Below are positions 15,955-18,194 of a DNA stretch of 18,194 nt, piece after piece. The notes under the pieces were generated by a model that was not told the DNA's origin, searched no databases, and saw only the letters and a list, made by a program, of their open reading frames with translations. The stretch's first letter is position 1; every line of letters begins with the position of its first letter. Made by a program: the position numbers and the translations under genes. The DNA comes from an uncultured Prevotellaceae bacterium (GTDB lineage Bacteria; Bacteroidota; Bacteroidia; Bacteroidales; Bacteroidaceae): the NCBI GenBank assembly GCA_946539635.1, contig CAMNHS010000014.1:1-18194 (forward strand). Direction: 5' to 3'.

Positions 15955-17734
15955 TATCCAGAATCTTTCGAAGCGTTTTGGAGAGCGTGTCCTCTTCCAA
16001 GACATCTCTTTTTCCATTGCCGAGGGTCAGCACGTTGGTCTGATTGCCCAGAATGGAACCGGCAAATCAACGCTCCTTTCTCTGCTGACGGGTGACGATA
16101 CTCCCGACAGCGGCACCATCATCTATCGCAACGGAATCCGCACGGGTTTTCTGCGTCAGGAGCCGCGTTTTCCGAAAGATGCCACCGTGCTAGAGGCGTG
16201 CTTTTCGGGGGTTAATCCCGACGATGACACCCGCCTAAAGGCAAAGCAGATACTCACACAGCTGCGCATCATCGACATGGAGCAGCCCGTACACCAACTC
16301 TCCGGCGGACAACAGAAACGTGTGGCATTGGCACAGGTGCTGATATCCAATCCCGACTTCCTGATACTTGACGAGCCCACCAACCACCTCGACCTCGAGA
16401 TGGTCATCTGGCTGGAGAATTTCCTTTCGCGCGGCAACAAGACCATCCTCATGGTGACTCACGACAGGTTTTTCCTAGACAATGTGTGCTCCATAATCCT
16501 TGAACTCGAAGACCAGACCATCTACACCTATCGCGGGTCATATTCCTATTATTTGGAAAAGCGCCAACAACGCATCGACACGATGGCAGCGAGCATACAG
16601 CATGCCAACAACCTCTACCGCCGCGAGTTGGAATGGATGCGTCGCCAGCCGCAGGCACGCGGTCATAAGGCGAAGTATCGTGAGGATGCGTTCTATGAAC
16701 TCGAGAAACTTGCCAAGACGCGCTTGGAGGAGCGTCTGGTGTCGCTGAAGTCGAAGAATGTATATATCGGTTCCAAGATTTTCGAGAGCCAGTATGTCTC
16801 GAAGGCGTTTGGCGACAAGGTGATACTGAAGGATTTCTACTATAACTTCGCCCGTTTCGAGAAGATGGGCATTGTTGGCAACAACGGCTCCGGTAAGTCC
16901 ACGTTTCTGAAGATGCTGCTCGGCATCGTCCCTCCCGACAGCGGTAAGTTCGACATCGGTGACACGGTGCAGTTTGGATATTTCTCACAAGACGGCCTGC
17001 AGTTTGACGAGCAGCAGAAGGTCATCGACATCGTCCGCGACATTGCCGAATACATCGACCTCGGTCAGGGGCGTCAGTATTCTGCGTCGCAGTTGCTGCA
17101 ACATTTCCTCTTCACTCCCGAGCAGCAGTATAACTACGTCTATAAACTCTCAGGCGGCGAGAAGCGCAAGCTCTATCTCTGCACGGTATTGATGCGCAAT
17201 CCTAACTTCCTTGTCCTTGACGAGCCTACGAACGACCTTGACATCAAGACGCTGCAGATACTGGAAGATTACCTGCAGAACTTCCCCGGCTGCGTCATTG
17301 TTGTGAGCCACGACAGATATTTCATGGACAAGATTGTTGACCACCTGCTCATTTTCCACGGCAATGGCGAGGTGCAGGATTTCCCTGGCAACTACACGCA
17401 GTATCGTGAGTGGAAGAAACTGCAGCCAAAGGTCGAAGGGAACCCCACCCCCAGCCCCTCCCAAATGGAGGGGAGTCATAGTTCCAAGGCTTCCAAGGCT
17501 TCTTATCGCAATGACACCCGTCGGCGGTTGTCATATAAGGAGAAGCAGGAGTTTCAGCAGTTGGAGCGCGACATTGAGGCGCTGACGCTTGAGAAGACGG
17601 CTGCTGAGGAGGCGCTGTCGTCAGGCACTTTGTCTGTCGAGGAGATAACGAAACTCTCCGAACGCTTTCAGGTTGTCACACAGCAGCTCGACGAAAAAGA
17701 AATGCGTTGGTTAGAGTTGGCAGAATACACTTGA
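15935..17734 (+). CDS. ABC-F family ATPase, Uup-like
   Basis: A cytoplasmic two-ATPase protein of the ABC-F type, acting on ribosomes rather than transport (no membrane domain). NBD1 has Walker A NGTGKST at 40-46 (Ala39 precedes Gln-Asn where other Walker A motifs have Gly), LSGGQQKR 122-129 and [11 protein letters not shown] 143-153. A basic linker with [15 protein letters not shown] at 236-250 is Uup-like. NBD2 has GNNGSGKST 315-323, LSGGEKRK 405-412 and [11 protein letters not shown] 426-436. A coiled-coil tail at about 533-595 follows. The start must be TTG (15935-15937), since an in-frame TAA precedes it; [13 protein letters not shown] is the expected N-terminus. Residues about 502-523 are encoded by repeat DNA (17441-17502). 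The ATP-site His of the switch is present (MVTHDR, VVSHDR). Confidence 0.92.
   Translation: MATPVLDIQNLSKRFGERVLFQDISFSIAEGQHVGLIAQNGTGKSTLLSLLTGDDTPDSGTIIYRNGIRTGFLRQEPRFPKDATVLEACFSGVNPDDDTRLKAKQILTQLRIIDMEQPVHQLSGGQQKRVALAQVLISNPDFLILDEPTNHLDLEMVIWLENFLSRGNKTILMVTHDRFFLDNVCSIILELEDQTIYTYRGSYSYYLEKRQQRIDTMAASIQHANNLYRRELEWMRRQPQARGHKAKYREDAFYELEKLAKTRLEERLVSLKSKNVYIGSKIFESQYVSKAFGDKVILKDFYYNFARFEKMGIVGNNGSGKSTFLKMLLGIVPPDSGKFDIGDTVQFGYFSQDGLQFDEQQKVIDIVRDIAEYIDLGQGRQYSASQLLQHFLFTPEQQYNYVYKLSGGEKRKLYLCTVLMRNPNFLVLDEPTNDLDIKTLQILEDYLQNFPGCVIVVSHDRYFMDKIVDHLLIFHGNGEVQDFPGNYTQYREWKKLQPKVEGNPTPSPSQMEGSHSSKASKASYRNDTRRRLSYKEKQEFQQLERDIEALTLEKTAAEEALSSGTLSVEEITKLSERFQVVTQQLDEKEMRWLELAEYT
17441..17475. 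repeat. GC-rich palindromic repeat inside the ABC-F gene
   Basis: A C-rich run (AACCCCACCCCCAGC) leads into the perfect 7-bp stem CCCCTCC (17455-17461) and GGAGGGG (17467-17473) with a 5-nt loop. From memory, elements of this form are scattered between genes in Bacteroidetes genomes. Here it lies in frame and encodes about residues 503-514, [12 protein letters not shown], between NBD2 and the coiled-coil tail. No T-run follows, so it is not a standard terminator. Confidence 0.7.
17482..17502. repeat. 9-bp tandem repeat inside the ABC-F gene
   Basis: TTCCAAGGC occurs twice in succession and is followed by TTC. It encodes the SKASKAS stretch of the ABC-F linker and begins 6 bp after the palindromic element, so the two may be parts of one insertion. 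Confidence 0.7.
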
Positions 17735-17768
17735 GTTAGGAGTTAGCGAATAATTTTCAATATTCAAT
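17733..17768. repeat. Two pairs of 7-bp tandem repeats before the RNA methyltransferase gene
   Basis: GAGTTAG occurs twice at 17733-17746, its first copy sharing GA with the ABC-F stop TGA. After 8 nt come TTTCAAT and ATTCAAT at 17755-17768. The last copy supplies the A and T of the next gene's ATG. The TTTCAAT unit is the same as that before serA at 780-807. Both units have a 7-bp period. Confidence 0.8.
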
Positions 17769-18194
17769 GATATTAAGCAAATCAAAGATAAAGTTCATCC
17801 GCTCTCTTGAGCAGAAGAAGTTCCGCAAGAAGGAGAATGCTTTCCTTGCCGAAGGCCCCAAGTGTGTTGACGACCTGCTCCGAGCCGGTTTCCGTCCTCG
17901 CACGGTGGTGCATACCGCGTCGTGGGAAACCCCCGTCAGCCTTCCTTCTTTGGCGGAGGACATCCTTGTTACTGACGAGGAGCTGCGCAAGGTGTCGCTG
18001 CTTCAGCATCCGCAGCAGGTTCTGGGTGTGTTCGACATCCCGACGGTGTCGTCAGCGAGTCTTTCCGACGCACCAGCAACGGAGCTCGTCCTTGCGCTCG
18101 ACAGTGTGCAAGACCCAGGCAATCTGGGCACCATCATACGCACGGCAGACTGGTTTGGCATCCGTAACATCGTCTGCACCGCAGGCACTGCCGA
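17767..18194 (+). CDS. TrmH/SpoU-family RNA 2'-O-methyltransferase, N-terminal part (cut by window edge)
   Basis: A SPOUT-class enzyme that methylates ribose 2'-OH in tRNA or rRNA using S-adenosylmethionine. The 142 visible codons start MILSKSKIKFIRSLEQKKFR, continue with NAFLAEGPKCVDDLL at about 24-38 (the substrate-binding domain of TrmH-type enzymes) and reach motif 1, LDSVQDPGNLGTIIRTADW, at about 111-129. Motifs 2 and 3, with the deep trefoil knot, lie beyond the edge, so the RNA target cannot be told. The ATG overlaps a heptamer repeat. Hand counts of two 60-bp lines give 68% and 60% G+C, far above the left half of the window. It follows the ABC-F gene by 32 bp in the same direction. 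Confidence 0.93.
   Translation, partial: MILSKSKIKFIRSLEQKKFRKKENAFLAEGPKCVDDLLRAGFRPRTVVHTASWETPVSLPSLAEDILVTDEELRKVSLLQHPQQVLGVFDIPTVSSASLSDAPATELVLALDSVQDPGNLGTIIRTADWFGIRNIVCTAGTA

Noticed and set aside
16449..16988. 179-codon open frame on the minus strand
   Set aside because: It lies wholly antisense to the conserved ABC-F gene, has a Ser/Arg/Cys-rich nonsense-like composition, and the sense strand carries clear ATPase motifs.
17455..17473. Rho-independent terminator in the ABC-F gene
   Set aside because: The 7-bp GC stem has no T-run after it and lies in the middle of an intact reading frame; a repeat element explains it better.

Overview
The window looks like chromosomal housekeeping DNA from a member of the Bacteroidales, most likely a Prevotella-like species. 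The case rests on several signs. There are perfect TAnnTTTG promoter -7 boxes, and the one before serC also has a TTTG box 20 nt upstream. Start codons follow A-rich leaders with no Shine-Dalgarno sequence. Two protein families typical of the phylum are present: a DUF3127 OB-fold protein and a PorD/DUF4835 protein. MenA is encoded, and short repeats of a kind common in Bacteroidetes intergenic DNA occur near the right end. The genus is an inference.

The layout is two opposed blocks diverging from a 207-bp gap at 10693-10899, which is the longest non-coding stretch. The left block, on the minus strand, reads in transcription order: DUF3127 protein, TetR-type regulator, glmS, carB, dapA, an HD-domain hydrolase and menA. 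After a promoter-bearing gap come serC and serA, and serA runs off the left edge. These genes supply glucosamine-6-phosphate for the cell wall, carbamoyl phosphate for pyrimidines and arginine, dihydrodipicolinate for lysine and peptidoglycan, menaquinone for anaerobic respiration, and serine (plus a pyridoxal-phosphate precursor).

The right block, on the plus strand, reads: dnaN, a DnaQ-like exonuclease, porD-like, recN, engB (ysxC), a Uup-like ABC-F ATPase and a TrmH/SpoU-type RNA methyltransferase that runs off the right edge. Genes touch or overlap by 4 to 20 bp as far as the ABC-F gene. The block combines replication and repair with ribosome assembly or translation.

No tRNA, rRNA, CRISPR array, transposase, phage gene or recognisable defence system is visible, and I found no convincing new biological system. 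The points most worth a second look are: a large carbamoyl phosphate synthase subunit that resembles the animal CAD/CPS1 type and has no carA beside it; an SSB-like DLPF tail on the DUF3127 protein; a repeat element inside the reading frame of the ABC-F gene; 7-bp tandem repeats before serA and before the RNA methyltransferase gene; and a steep rise in G+C across the window, from about 27-33% in hand-counted lines of tetR and carB to 60-68% in the methyltransferase gene.
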